In this document: piece by piece, positions 15,063-23,358 of the stretch | Layout: every line of letters starts with the position of its first letter | Numbering within the stretch: the first letter of the stretch is position 1 | NCBI GenBank assembly: GCA_964561455.1 | Contig: CAZLPS010000031.1 | Span: 1-41,823, forward strand | Length of the DNA: 41,823 bases | Source: JABDGR01 sp964561455 | GTDB taxonomy: Bacteria; Verrucomicrobiota; Verrucomicrobiia; Opitutales; JABDGR01 | Direction of reading: 5' to 3' | Made by a program: the position numbers and the translations under genes | Notes under the pieces: generated by a model | Told to the model about the DNA's origin: nothing | What the model saw: only the letters and a program-made list of their open reading frames with translations | Database searches by the model: none

Positions 15063-15529
15063 AATCTACCCGTCATCATGCTGGTTTCTCCCTGGTTGAA
15101 ACCCTGGTCGCCATGTTTATCTTCATCTTGGCGGTGGGGGTGCTGGCGGAATCGGCCAGCATCGCGATCAATGGCCTCGTCAACTATGAGATCAAGGAAG
15201 GCCGCGAACGCGACTACCAGTTTGTCCGCGCCCAGATTTTGACCATTTCCGATACGGACTCACTCAGCATGGGCGGGCGCGTCGGGACACCGACAGCTGG
15301 AGACGCCGAATGGCAGCTCGTGGAAACGCAAACCACGGACACACCGGATTTTTTCCAACTCACCGTTAATATTACGCTATCCGGCAATGCCGACGTGCCA
15401 CCGGAAAGTGCGACCCAAACCATGATGGTGCTGCGCCCCCAATGGTCTCAAACGGACGATCGCGCCGCCAGCTTGAGCACGATCCATGATGGCTTGTCCA
15501 ACTGGCGCACCCAGCAATCCTGGCCATGA
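15059..15529 (+). CDS. gspI: T2SS minor pseudopilin GspI
   Basis: A 156-residue protein with an ideal class III signal 'MKSTRHHAG|FSLVETLVAM', Glu5 present. A hydrophobic helix follows, then a small beta-rich domain containing 'EWQLVETQTTDTPDFFQLTV'. It is placed between gspH and gspJ with 4-base ATGA overlaps on both sides, as expected for GspI, which nucleates the I-J-K tip complex. The length is somewhat above the usual GspI size, with an additional C-terminal tail (SLSTIHDGLSNWRTQQSWP). I am sure it is a minor pseudopilin; the I assignment rests on gene order and length. Confidence 0.85.
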   Translation: MKSTRHHAGFSLVETLVAMFIFILAVGVLAESASIAINGLVNYEIKEGRERDYQFVRAQILTISDTDSLSMGGRVGTPTAGDAEWQLVETQTTDTPDFFQLTVNITLSGNADVPPESATQTMMVLRPQWSQTDDRAASLSTIHDGLSNWRTQQSWP

Positions 15530-16599
15530 AAACGAACTTTTACCCCATGCTGGCAAATCCCCCAAAGCGTCCGCGATTGCGGGCGGCGCGGAGTTCCGGC
15601 CGGGTCGGCTTCACCCTGGTCGAGATACTGCTGGCGATTGCCATCTCGGTGCTAATCTTGATTGCGGCGGCATCGTTTATGTATTCGGCATTCACATTAT
15701 TGATCAATGCGGAGAGCGATCCAGGTTTGGAGCATCATAAACTTGGGGCGGTGGCATTTTTACAATACGCTTTTCAAAATGCCATGCCCGATACGGCGAT
15801 TCCGGTAAATCCCAATATGGCGAATGCCACGGCCAATACCACGGCGAATGGAACCAGTAACGCCACCAGTAATACCACCGGCACCTCCGGCAATACGAAC
15901 CTGGCCGCCACCACCTCCCCGACCCTTGGCAATACCACGACCAGCCGCGCGGGCACAGTCATGGCGCAGACCACCAATTCCCTGTCCTCGGTTACCAGCA
16001 GTCTGACCGCGAATACCGGCAACGCCACCGCAAACACTACGGGCAATGCGACCGCCAACGCCACCGCCAATGCCACGGCCGGCCCCGGCGCGGGGAGTCC
16101 CGATCCCACAACGGGAACCAACGATCCCGCCCCGGTGGCCAAGACGACTCTGGTGGCGTGGGGCTATCCTCCCGGAGTTACGGCCGGCGGCGACGATCCC
16201 ATGCTGACCTTTGTCTTGCCGCCGGATAATCCGCTCCTGGTTTGGGATCACGGACCGCGCCCGCCGATTCGCTGTTTTCTCACGTTTAAGGAAAACGAGG
16301 GGTTGGAGCTTTTATGGGTGCCGCCCTACACTCCGGACGACTTTTCGCCCAATAGTTTCCGGCGCACGATGCTATCACCCTTGGTCGTAAAAATGTCGTA
16401 CTTCTATTACAACCCCACGACGAAGTCCTGGGAAAACTCCGACACGCCGCCCAAAGATCCCATGTCCGGCAGTTTCATTCTTCCTGATTTTCTCCGTTTG
16501 ACCTTTGATCTCGACGGGAAACTCAGCAACATTACCGTACCGATGCCGGCCGCCGCCACCGGCAACACCACCGGGAGCACCCCGGTACCAATTTATTGA
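15526..16599 (+). CDS. gspJ: T2SS minor pseudopilin GspJ with Asn-X-Thr repeat insertion
   Basis: A 357-residue pseudopilin, well above the roughly 200 residues usual for GspJ. The signal 'GRVG|FTLVEILLAIAISVLI' is canonical, with cleavage after G28. The C-terminal part contains 'PPIRCFLTFKENEGLELLWV', 'MSYFYYNPTTKSWENSD' and 'PDFLRLTFDLDG', the comparison-strand pattern typical of GspJ. Between about residues 100 and 184 sits an insertion of repeated NATANTT/NATANAT units with eleven N-X-T/S sequons. It is coupled to gspI and, through a 4-base overlap, to the open frame before gspK. The insertion probably loops out from the globular domain at the pseudopilus tip. Confidence 0.87.
   Translation: MKTNFYPMLANPPKRPRLRAARSSGRVGFTLVEILLAIAISVLILIAAASFMYSAFTLLINAESDPGLEHHKLGAVAFLQYAFQNAMPDTAIPVNPNMANATANTTANGTSNATSNTTGTSGNTNLAATTSPTLGNTTTSRAGTVMAQTTNSLSSVTSSLTANTGNATANTTGNATANATANATAGPGAGSPDPTTGTNDPAPVAKTTLVAWGYPPGVTAGGDDPMLTFVLPPDNPLLVWDHGPRPPIRCFLTFKENEGLELLWVPPYTPDDFSPNSFRRTMLSPLVVKMSYFYYNPTTKSWENSDTPPKDPMSGSFILPDFLRLTFDLDGKLSNITVPMPAAATGNTTGSTPVPIY
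15823..16077 (+). repeat. Coding repeat: Asn-Ala-Thr array in gspJ
   Basis: Degenerate hexamer and longer units (aatgccacggcc / aataccacggcg and variants) encode eleven N-X-T/S motifs within about 85 residues. They cluster into two blocks, 15829-15900 and 16012-16077, around a Ser/Thr-rich spacer. Codon usage varies between units, which indicates selection on the protein rather than fresh DNA slippage. Confidence 0.8.
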
Positions 16600-16631
16600 G
16601 GCATCCCTCCGCCACCCAGGAACTTTTGGCC

Positions 16632-18413
16632 ATGAACTCTCTTTCGCCCAACCCGCCGCCACCGCCGGCCGAACCTTCCGCGCGGGCCTCGCGGTCGCGA
16701 GCATTGTCCCGCCGCCGGCGGGGGACAATTCTGGTACTGGTGCTGTGCACCATCATGGTATTGTCGGCGCTGATCACCGCTTTTCTGGAGATCGCCCGCA
16801 AGGAGATTATATTACGCAGCATGTATTTTGGCCGTGAAAACATGCGGATGGCCGCGTACTCGGGGCTGGAAGCCACCCTCGCGGTCCTGAACACTTACTT
16901 GCAGTTGGACGGCGGCCTCTACGGCCCCAACCAGGGCTGGAAAGACCCCATAAACCAGCGGAGTTGGGGTAATGCCACCAATACCGACTCAAATACCCTT
17001 ACCCCGGTGTATGTTCCGCTCAATGGCATGACCATCAATGTTACGGTCACGGACCTCACGGGTTACATGCCGATTAATCGCATGAGCGACAATGAGTTTC
17101 TGGCCATGTTTGATGCCATGGGCGTGGATCCCACCCAGGGCCAGGTGCTCCTCGACACTTTTCGCGACTGGACCCAGCCCTACACCGGTAACTTCAGCCT
17201 GGACGGCGCCAGCAACGACTATTACGAGACCCAGACCCCCGGCTATGACCCGACCTATACCAATATCACGGACTACGACGAATTTCGCTACATTAAAAAC
17301 TGGCAGGATTTATTTTGGGATGAAAATGGCACGGAAACGCCGATTTACCAGCAGTTCCGCAACATCGTCACGCTCCATGATTCCGGCGGCGCCGTAAACA
17401 TCAACACCGCCACCGTGGACGTGCAAAACGTATTGGCCGACCAATATCTCGTGGAAATTGATCCCACGGCCATCCAGTCCTACCTGTGGGGCCAGGATCA
17501 AATTCCCAATACCGACGACGACCTCCTGGTTCGGAACAGTGATGAAATGACGGTGGCGGGCGTCCTTTCGGCGAATGGAACGGGAAATGCCACGGGTGGA
17601 AACACGACCGGCGGCAATACCACGGGCGGTGCGGCGGCCGGCGGAGTGACCGGGTTTAACAATGCCCCCGCCAATAATAATTTGATTTTTGCGGCACTCA
17701 GCACGAATCCAGCCCTCATTAATGGTTTGATCACTTCTGCTCTTGGTGCAGGTGGCGGTGGCGGCGGCGGTGCAGGTGGTGGTGGCGCGGGTGGCGGTGC
17801 CGGCGGTGGCGGTGCAGGTGCGGGCGGTGCAGGTGCGGGCGGTGCTGGCGCGGGCGGCGGTGGTGCAGGCGGTGGTGGTGCTGGCGGCGGCGGCGCGGGT
17901 GGTGCTGGCGCGGGTGGTGGTGGTAGGGGCGGCGCTGGCGCAGGAGCAGGTGCGGGAGCAGGTGCAGGTGCAGGAGCAGGTGCAGGTGCCGGGAGAAGCG
18001 GAGGTACCGGTGCAGCTGCCAGCACCGGCGCAGCCGCAGGAGCTCGCGGATCGGGTGCAGCAGCTGGTGGTGGCGGAGCCGCTGGTGGCACTACCGGCAC
18101 CACGGCGGGAACTGGAGCAACTGGCGGAACTGGCACTGGCGCCACAACGGCTACGACGACCAATGTTGGCATTGGCTTTCTTTGCCGTTTGCTCAAAATC
18201 AATGTTACGATTTCACTGGGGGACTCCAATTTTCTACTCTCTGTAATCGTGAAACCGAACAATTACGGAACCGGCGTGCCCACGAGCATTACGTCCGGCA
18301 CCGGTTCGGCTTCAACCAATTCCGGCAGCAGTTTTACCTCGACCGCCACCAACACGTCCGGCAGTTATCCCTGGACGTTTGTCGGTCTCGCGGAAAACTA
18401 TGACCTGCCCTAA
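16632..18413 (+). CDS. gspK: T2SS minor pseudopilin GspK with giant Gly/Ala tract
   Basis: A 593-residue protein from ATG 16632; an in-frame TTG at 16596 overlaps gspJ. The signal 'RRRRG|TILVLVLCTIMVLSAL' has cleavage after G31 and Leu at +5, the known GspK exception to Glu5. 'LTGYMPINRM' and 'VNINTATVDVQNVLADQY' are the GspK alpha-domain motifs (helix-hairpin-helix-like 'INTA'). GspK caps the pseudopilus. From residue 372 to about 454 the protein is almost only Gly and Ala, followed by a Gly/Ala/Ser/Thr region to about residue 515, then a short beta-rich end. Family members usually have about 320 residues, so the tail is an added module. Confidence 0.85.
   Translation: MNSLSPNPPPPPAEPSARASRSRALSRRRRGTILVLVLCTIMVLSALITAFLEIARKEIILRSMYFGRENMRMAAYSGLEATLAVLNTYLQLDGGLYGPNQGWKDPINQRSWGNATNTDSNTLTPVYVPLNGMTINVTVTDLTGYMPINRMSDNEFLAMFDAMGVDPTQGQVLLDTFRDWTQPYTGNFSLDGASNDYYETQTPGYDPTYTNITDYDEFRYIKNWQDLFWDENGTETPIYQQFRNIVTLHDSGGAVNINTATVDVQNVLADQYLVEIDPTAIQSYLWGQDQIPNTDDDLLVRNSDEMTVAGVLSANGTGNATGGNTTGGNTTGGAAAGGVTGFNNAPANNNLIFAALSTNPALINGLITSALGAGGGGGGGAGGGGAGGGAGGGGAGAGGAGAGGAGAGGGGAGGGGAGGGGAGGAGAGGGGRGGAGAGAGAGAGAGAGAGAGAGRSGGTGAAASTGAAAGARGSGAAAGGGGAAGGTTGTTAGTGATGGTGTGATTATTTNVGIGFLCRLLKINVTISLGDSNFLLSVIVKPNNYGTGVPTSITSGTGSASTNSGSSFTSTATNTSGSYPWTFVGLAENYDLP
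17745..17996 (+). repeat. Coding repeat: Gly/Ala tract in gspK
   Basis: About 84 codons of GGN and GCN, interrupted by a single Arg, in degenerate units such as ggtgcaggtgcgggc and gcaggagcaggt. The third positions differ between units, although two sub-blocks are more regular (17815-17860 and 17938-17990). The opposite strand is open as a Pro/Ala shadow. Such DNA is prone to slippage, so length may vary between strains and assemblies. Confidence 0.85.
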
Positions 18414-18593
18414 ATTCTTTCATTTTAAACTAATTCGCCGTGAAGGTGAAACTTTCCCCGCCTTGGAGGGTTTGCCTTCGCGGTCTGACAATGATGATTG
18501 CCAGACCCGCTTTTTTTCCCAAACTCAAAACTTTGCACAGGAATTGATTTGCCCTGACTGCCCCAGACTCCATTATCCCCCCTTCTTTTACCC

Positions 18594-20069
18594 GTGGCCT
18601 CCATCATCAGTAACCTCCTGGCTGTAGTCAAAACTGACGCTTCCGCGCTTCCCCCGGCAGTCCGGTTTGTGCCCTCCGCCTTTCTTTTCGTACATGCGGA
18701 GCCCCTGCCCGACGGCATGCAGCCATCCGAATTGGACGGCTTTGCGAGCGTCACCCTGGAAGGGCTGGCGCCGCTGCCACTGGAACAGCTGGCCTGGGGA
18801 TATCTCACCCATGCCAAGAGCCGGCATTTATTGCTCTTTGGCGCGTTTAATGAACGGCTGAACCAAGCCGGCCTATCGCCGGAGGAAACTTTTTTCCATG
18901 TCCTGCCCTCATTTTTTGCGGCGGCACCCGCCAACGGCGCTGCCCAGTGGGTCTTCCTGTGGGAGGCCGGCCATGTGGCCGCCGTGCATTATCTCGCCGG
19001 CGAAGTCATTCCCGCGCGCATTGAAATAGAACGCCTAACCGAGGACACCGTGGCCGCGGCCTTCGCCGCCCGGGAGAATCTCCTCAAACATTTGGGGACC
19101 CACGCCCGTAGCGAAGCGGCCCCCGGGCTGCTGGCACAACCGGAGTCCTCCCGCACGGGGCGCGATCGCGTGGCCTTTTCATTTGCCCATTACGAATCCG
19201 AAACCGCCGAACCCAAGCGCGTGGCCGGCAACGCGCCGGGTGGTTCAGCCGAGCGCTGGACGGCGGATTTACGCGGCAATATTTTCCGGGGTGCGGAGCA
19301 ACGCCGCCGCCAGGCGAGCGCCACCGCGGGGTTGGTGTTGAAGTTGGCCGCGGCCTTCGCGCTGCTGCTCCTCATTGGCCAGGGCACGGTGATTTACTTC
19401 CAATACTGGGTCAAGAATGCCGATGCCAAAATCAACGACCAGAAGGCGGAAGTTAATCTGGTTGATCAACGCCTCTCGCTCCTCTCCAAAATTACCACGT
19501 TTACCGATCACGAATTGCATCCGTTTGAAATGCTGGGGATGATCAATCCTTTGCGGCCAAAACAGATTTATTATACCAAGACGCGCGTGTATGATAATAA
19601 CAAGCTCAGCATTGATTGCATTGGCACCGATAGCGCAGCCGTAAGTGATTTTGTGGATTCCCTGTCCCGCTCGGGCTTGGTGGATTTGGACAAGAATAAA
19701 CTCATTATTCAAACCAATCCCCTGGCCAATCCGCCCACCTACAAGTTTACCCTTAATCTGGCTTTCAATTCGGTGCCGAAGAGTCAGCCCATGCCGCCGC
19801 CGCCGCCGGAACCGGAGCCGGTGGCCGAGCCGCCGACGCTTTTGCCAGCACCTGATGCGGTTGGTCCCGCCGATTTGGCTGCCGGGCCTGCGGATGGCTC
19901 AGTGGATCAGGCTGCGGTCGCTCCAGAAGCCCAACCCAGCGTTCAATCCGGTCCTAACATCATTCGGAGCGCCCCGCCTGAAGCGACGAATCCGGCGCCC
20001 GCTCCTGCGCCCGCCGCCGACGCGGCGCCCGCACCCGCCGCAGATGCGGCCCCCGCCCCCGCCCAATAA
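18594..20069 (+). CDS. gspL: GspL-like T2SS assembly-platform protein
   Basis: A 491-residue protein from GTG 18594. The N-terminal ~220 residues are cytoplasmic and fit the divergent actin-like domain of GspL/PilM, with 'ETFFHVLPSFFAAAP' and 'WVFLWEAGHVAAVHYLAGEV'. A transmembrane helix follows at about residues 247-270 (LVLKLAAAFALLLLIGQGTV), then a coiled-coil and ferredoxin-like periplasmic domain of PilN/GspL type. The last ~90 residues are a Pro/Ala/Asp tail. GspL couples the ATPase GspE to the inner-membrane platform. The assignment relies on topology and position before the GspM-like gene, as sequence similarity of GspL is always weak. A 180-base gap to gspK shows no other gene. Confidence 0.7.
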   Translation: MASIISNLLAVVKTDASALPPAVRFVPSAFLFVHAEPLPDGMQPSELDGFASVTLEGLAPLPLEQLAWGYLTHAKSRHLLLFGAFNERLNQAGLSPEETFFHVLPSFFAAAPANGAAQWVFLWEAGHVAAVHYLAGEVIPARIEIERLTEDTVAAAFAARENLLKHLGTHARSEAAPGLLAQPESSRTGRDRVAFSFAHYESETAEPKRVAGNAPGGSAERWTADLRGNIFRGAEQRRRQASATAGLVLKLAAAFALLLLIGQGTVIYFQYWVKNADAKINDQKAEVNLVDQRLSLLSKITTFTDHELHPFEMLGMINPLRPKQIYYTKTRVYDNNKLSIDCIGTDSAAVSDFVDSLSRSGLVDLDKNKLIIQTNPLANPPTYKFTLNLAFNSVPKSQPMPPPPPEPEPVAEPPTLLPAPDAVGPADLAAGPADGSVDQAAVAPEAQPSVQSGPNIIRSAPPEATNPAPAPAPAADAAPAPAADAAPAPAQ

Positions 20070-20125
20070 GGCTTTTTCCACCCCACCGTTCCCTCCATTT
20101 GTTTTGCCCACGTCCTTTTCGTCCC

Positions 20126-20704
20126 ATGACTCTTCGCCCCCTGCAAACTTGGTTTGAAAAAATGTCGTCGCGCGAGCGCTTCATGCTGCTGGCCTTTGCC
20201 TGGTCCGTGGTCATCCTCTGGGCCAGCCTGCTGATTGGCCAGGTCAAGACGGTGAAAGCAAACATCAATTCACGGCAAGTGGCCTTGAAAAAGCAGGATC
20301 TTTCCCTGAAGCAGAAGCCGGAGGTTGAGCAGAAAATCAAGCACTACCAGGATATTTTCAAGACCTCGGTCTCCATGTCGGATTTGGTCAACCGCGTCAC
20401 CACCTATTACCGGGAGGCGGATATGCCCGCTCCGACGATCAACAGCAATCGCAATGACACCAAGAAGGATAGCATCTTTAATATCAATTCGGTGACTGTC
20501 CATTTTTCCCGAACCCCCTTCCGCAGCCTCGTGGATTTCACTTCGCGGGTGCTGCATGATGAGCCCAACCTGATTATTGATGAATTAGTGAGCAGCCCCG
20601 AACGCTCCAACCTCACCCAAATGACCGGGGACGTGCGCATCTTTGCCCTCGAACTCAAGCCCGGCGCGCTGGACATCACCCCCACCGCCCCGACCGCCAA
20701 ATAG
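20126..20704 (+). CDS. gspM: GspM-like T2SS assembly-platform protein
   Basis: A 192-residue bitopic protein from ATG 20126 (MTLRPLQTWFEKMSSRERFM). 'FEKMSSRERFMLLAF' preceding one transmembrane helix (about residues 19-38) is the typical GspM N-terminus, in which an amphipathic helix and 'RE' motif precede the membrane span. A coiled-coil stretch and a small ferredoxin-like periplasmic domain (about residues 110-185) follow. GspM binds GspL and places it in the inner membrane. The in-frame start at 20099 would add nine residues without improving the match. Placement directly after the GspL-like gene supports the call. Confidence 0.72.
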   Translation: MTLRPLQTWFEKMSSRERFMLLAFAWSVVILWASLLIGQVKTVKANINSRQVALKKQDLSLKQKPEVEQKIKHYQDIFKTSVSMSDLVNRVTTYYREADMPAPTINSNRNDTKKDSIFNINSVTVHFSRTPFRSLVDFTSRVLHDEPNLIIDELVSSPERSNLTQMTGDVRIFALELKPGALDITPTAPTAK

Positions 20705-20747
20705 CGGTCTGCCCACTTTCCACCCCATCTCGACAATAACTCTTCCC

Positions 20748-23297
20748 ATGTCCTCGTCATTGACATCCCTCCTGCCCACGCGCCGCCGTTTTCTCGGTCT
20801 CGCCCGGCTCTCTCTCGCGCTCTTGGTGATCCTGCCTCACCTCGCCCATGCCCAACGAGGCGCCGGTCGGGCTGGCGGCGGCACAGCCGCTGGAACTGGC
20901 GGCGGCGGTCGCGCCGGCGGCGCCGCAGCCGCAGGTGCCTTCACGGGCGGCGGTGGTCGCCGTGGCGGCGGAGTGCGCGGCCAGCCAGCCGCAGCCGCCG
21001 GGACGGATCCGAACGCCATTATCACTGTCGTGGCGGCCGGGCAAGCCGGGGTCGATCCGAATGTAGCGGCAGCCCCCGCATTTGGTCCTGGTGCAGCCCC
21101 TGTCGGTGTCGTTGGCCAAATCCCCGATCAGGACCAATTGATCATCGTCAACATGCCGGGCAATGCTGCGCCGGAGGTCTTGGACTGGTTACAACGCAAC
21201 ACGGGCAAAATCATTCTTCCGATTCAGGACTTGGGGCAGGTCAAGGTGACTTTCTCAACGGATGCCGGCCCCAACAATGCCATGCCCCGCAAAGACGCCG
21301 TCAAAGCCGTCGAACTCCTCCTGTCCATGGACGGAGTGGTGTTGGTGCCCATTCCGGGCACAAATTACATTCGGGCCGAAAAAGCTCAAAATACGCCCGG
21401 ACTTGGCTTGCCCTACGCGAGTGACGCCGATTTGAGCGGTACCGAGCCCTCCGGCGAGATCATGTATCACTTTTTTACTCTTACATACATCACCCCTGAC
21501 GCTGCGGCGACACGTCTGGCGCCTTTCCTGAGCGCCCATGGCACCGCCGACTCCCAGGGCATGGCGCGGGAAAACACGCTCTATGTGGCAGACACCCTGT
21601 CAAACCTCCGCAACGTCGCGGATATGATCAAACATCTGGACACCCCGGCGAACCCGCAGGAAGAAATCATCTACCGCCCGCTGGTAAACTCGAGCGCCCA
21701 GACTGTGGTCACCAATTTGACGGCGCTGCAAGCCGGCCCGCTGAGCAAGATTCTCGGCAATGCGGACACATCCCTGGCGGGTTCCGCCACGCAGTTTGCG
21801 GCCGATACGCGCACCAATTCCATCATCGTTTACACGAATAAGAGCAACCACGCCCTCGTCAAAACGCTGCTCGACCAGGTTGACCAGGAATTCGATCCGA
21901 CCACGAAAACCCAAGTGTTCGAATTGAATCAGGCAAACGCCACCACCTTGAACACGACGATCAACTCGATCATCACCGGAATTCAAACGGCCACGGGCGT
22001 GGGACGCGGTGGCGCGGGTGGAGCGGGTGGCGGCGGGGCGGGTGTTGCGGCGGCGAGTGCGTCGCGCGACGGTCAGTTCAGCCCCTACGTTACCATCCAA
22101 CCGGATGCGCGCACCAATTCCATTGTGGCCTACGGCACCCCCTCAGATTTGCGCCAAATTGGGAGTTTGATTTCCCAGGTGGACACCGTTCTGCCCCAGG
22201 CCCACATTGACGTCGTAGTTACGGAAGTCACCTTGACCAAGGATCAGGCCACAGGCTTGTCCGCTTTCAATATTGACTATGGATTTACCGGTGCCAATGG
22301 CACGACGAGCCCCGCCACAGTCGGGGGTTCCAAGACCTATTCGACCACCGGCCCAACGGCGCAGAACGCGATCACGTCACCGGCCTTTACCGTCAATGGT
22401 GTCCTCACCAGTTGGAATATGAACGCCATTTTCCAGGTGGCCCGGGCCAACAGTAATGTCAAAGTACTCTCCAACCCGAGTTTGACGGTTACCCACGCGG
22501 CGACGGGCAGCATCTCTGTTGGCGAGTCCATTCCGGTGATCAACAGTTCGACGACGAACTTGAATACGACGGCTGGCGCCCTGACGAGCACTGTTACGTA
22601 TCGGACGGTTTCCATTGCCTTGAACGTGACGCCGCTGATTGGCAAGGATGGCAGCGTATATATGAACATTACCCAAACAGTGGACGACGTGGTCTCGCAA
22701 GTAAACATCAACGGCAACGCCCAGCCGGTGATCGGCACCCGTATCATCTCCTCCAATGTCACCGTGCAAGACGGCGATGTGCTGGTGCTCGGCGGCTTGC
22801 GTTCCCGCAGCGTCAGCGCGACTCACGGCATCATGTTCCTTTTGGGTGAAATTCCCATTATTGGTTCGCTCTTTCAGCCGGACACTTATGACTCCACCCA
22901 ACGTGAGTTGATTGTCTTTATCCGGCCGACGATTGTCAAAAGCACCTCGGATGTAGAAAAGATGAGCCGGGAATTGGCCTCGAATTCGCCCGCTGCCAGC
23001 CTCACCACCACCTATCTGCGCAACCATAACCTGGCAGACAGCGGTTTAGATGAAGGAACGGCCATGGAGACTCCCGCCAGCGCCAATCCAGGCCCGGCAC
23101 CCAATCGCGCGCCGCCCGCCTCCGCATCGGGGAATCCCGTGCTGACGCCCGTTGCGCCGAGCGAGATAAAAGTCGTGCCCAACACTTCTGGCCCGGCTCC
23201 GGACTCCGCCCCCGCGCCGACCACATCCACGCCGTCGGCATCAACTCCTTCAACCTCGTCGCAACCAACCCCCACTACCAGGGGTTTCAATAAGTAG
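20748..23297 (+). CDS. gspD: T2SS secretin GspD
   Basis: An 849-residue outer-membrane secretin from ATG 20748. A signal peptide (residues 1-35, ending AHAQ) is followed by a Gly/Ala-rich block of about 60 residues. The N0/N1-type ring domains come next ('IIVNMPGNAAPEVLDWLQRN', 'YHFFTLTYITPDAAATRLA'), then further N-domains with 'DTRTNSIIVYTNKSN' and 'DARTNSIVAYGTPSDLRQI', each a GspD-type signature. The C-terminal beta-barrel domain has 'VKVLSNPSLTVTHAATG' and 'FLLGEIPIIGSLF'. A Gly-rich loop inside the N3 region and a Pro/Ala/Thr tail (about residues 770-849) add length. It forms the exit channel. No pilotin gene is visible nearby. Confidence 0.93.
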   Translation: MSSSLTSLLPTRRRFLGLARLSLALLVILPHLAHAQRGAGRAGGGTAAGTGGGGRAGGAAAAGAFTGGGGRRGGGVRGQPAAAAGTDPNAIITVVAAGQAGVDPNVAAAPAFGPGAAPVGVVGQIPDQDQLIIVNMPGNAAPEVLDWLQRNTGKIILPIQDLGQVKVTFSTDAGPNNAMPRKDAVKAVELLLSMDGVVLVPIPGTNYIRAEKAQNTPGLGLPYASDADLSGTEPSGEIMYHFFTLTYITPDAAATRLAPFLSAHGTADSQGMARENTLYVADTLSNLRNVADMIKHLDTPANPQEEIIYRPLVNSSAQTVVTNLTALQAGPLSKILGNADTSLAGSATQFAADTRTNSIIVYTNKSNHALVKTLLDQVDQEFDPTTKTQVFELNQANATTLNTTINSIITGIQTATGVGRGGAGGAGGGGAGVAAASASRDGQFSPYVTIQPDARTNSIVAYGTPSDLRQIGSLISQVDTVLPQAHIDVVVTEVTLTKDQATGLSAFNIDYGFTGANGTTSPATVGGSKTYSTTGPTAQNAITSPAFTVNGVLTSWNMNAIFQVARANSNVKVLSNPSLTVTHAATGSISVGESIPVINSSTTNLNTTAGALTSTVTYRTVSIALNVTPLIGKDGSVYMNITQTVDDVVSQVNINGNAQPVIGTRIISSNVTVQDGDVLVLGGLRSRSVSATHGIMFLLGEIPIIGSLFQPDTYDSTQRELIVFIRPTIVKSTSDVEKMSRELASNSPAASLTTTYLRNHNLADSGLDEGTAMETPASANPGPAPNRAPPASASGNPVLTPVAPSEIKVVPNTSGPAPDSAPAPTTSTPSASTPSTSSQPTPTTRGFNK
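20855..21005 (+). repeat. Coding repeat: Gly/Ala block at the secretin N-terminus
   Basis: Codons immediately after the signal peptide encode Gly, Ala and scattered Arg (for example RGAGRAGGGTAAGTGGGGRAG). The block precedes the N0 domain and would be at the periplasmic mouth of the secretin, where GspC normally binds. The GspC-like neighbour has a similar block in its C-terminal half. Confidence 0.75.
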
Positions 23298-23358
23298 GCC
23301 AAATTCAGGCATTCCTTGGATGCGCCTGTCTGGAAGCAAATCTACCAATCCCCCTACG

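Noticed and set aside
15823..16077. Possible CRISPR-like or tandem DNA repeat array
   Set aside because: Units are in frame, vary at third positions, have no constant spacer length, and encode a peptide inside gspJ, so this is a coding repeat.
17498..18262. 254-codon reverse frame rich in Pro and Ala opposite gspK
   Set aside because: It is the complement of the Gly/Ala codons. The sense strand has the GspK domain and start, the antisense has only polyproline-like text.
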